From Anoplopoma fimbria (Eukaryota; Chordata; Actinopteri; Perciformes; Anoplopomatidae), in contig NC_072472.1 in NCBI RefSeq assembly GCF_027596085.1, positions 7,336,951 to 7,400,950 of the forward strand: a stretch of DNA of 64,000 nt. Reading direction: 5' to 3'. The position numbers and the translations under genes were made by a program. This document shows positions 63,811 to 64,000 of the stretch, in pieces. Positions within the stretch are counted from its first letter, which is position 1. The number at the start of each line of letters is the position of its first letter. The notes under the pieces are model-generated. The model was given only the letters and a program-made list of their open reading frames with translations. It was not told the DNA's origin and did no database searches.

Positions 63811-64000
63811 AAAAATAACTTAAGTAGGCCTTTAGTAGAACAGAGCTTGCATGTATGAAGTAGTTGGGCTGAGTGTTCCAGAGTAGTAGCAGGTTGGTAG
63901 AAACCATTCTGTTATGATTTATAAGGTATATTTAACATACTGCTAAATTAAAGTAATCTCGTAGACATTTACTGGGAAGTTACAGTTAATTACAGCAATT

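Larger units (their letters stand above)
46415..64000 (-). other. cadm1: cadm1 intron 1, upstream portion (continues beyond window)
   Basis: I did not recognise a signal-peptide exon (hydrophobic stretch followed by a phase-1 donor) or a GC-rich promoter in this part, so exon 1 is probably to the right of the window. Contents are simple repeats, two hairpin-forming sequences (51687-52005), a long pyrimidine tract (54572-54789), a teleost interspersed repeat (about 55330-55680), and a LINE/SINE-type tail (63733-63790). Otherwise it is AT-rich intron with scattered candidate regulatory sites. Confidence 0.65.

Noticed and set aside
1..64000. CRISPR arrays, operons, phage or other prokaryotic systems
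   Set aside because: None seen. The split Ig-domain gene, microsatellites and LINE copies show vertebrate nuclear DNA.

Overview
The window looks like one stretch of a teleost fish nuclear genome. It is AT-rich and has no long open reading frames, dense (GT)n, (AC)n and (TA)n microsatellites, and several fish-type interspersed repeats, including LINE 3' ends with the tail 'aatcctttattagtcccgcagcgggg'. The only protein-coding gene I can support is on the minus strand. It is cell adhesion molecule 1 (cadm1, SynCAM1/Necl-2), one of the two teleost co-orthologues; I cannot tell cadm1a from cadm1b. Almost the whole window is intronic DNA of this gene.

In transcript order (right to left) the supported exons are exon 2 (18751-18897), exon 3 (3707-3859) and exon 4 (2336-2473). 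Exons 2 and 3 together encode the first, V-type Ig domain, and exon 4 starts the second Ig domain. All junctions are phase 1, and the three exons join into one continuous frame. The signal-peptide exon lies beyond 64000 or was not recognised. The later exons (rest of Ig2, Ig3, stalk, transmembrane segment, 4.1/PDZ-binding tail) lie left of position 1. Exon numbers are inferred from the known CADM1 structure.

The most interesting coding candidate is an 18-nt microexon at 46397-46414 on the minus strand, inside what would otherwise be a very large intron 1. It has a long pyrimidine tract free of AG, a branch-point-like TGCTAAC and a consensus donor. It would keep the frame and add about six residues between the signal peptide and Ig1.

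The introns hold two longer copies of one LINE 3' end in opposite orientation (43314-43790 plus, 23907-24229 minus) and a short third piece (15325-15368). They also hold a decayed RecQ-helicase-like fragment (about 42270-42745) and a pair of near-identical 440-bp direct repeats 2.2 kb apart, flanked by AAGGAG (35996-38602), which may be a young non-autonomous LTR-like element. Several widespread teleost MITE/SINE-like repeats, three strong DNA hairpins and a G-quadruplex/purine-rich cluster at 32.2-33.0 kb complete the list. I saw no rRNA or tRNA gene, no CRISPR array and no bacterial-type system. Names of repeat families are from memory of their sequence character and are given cautiously.
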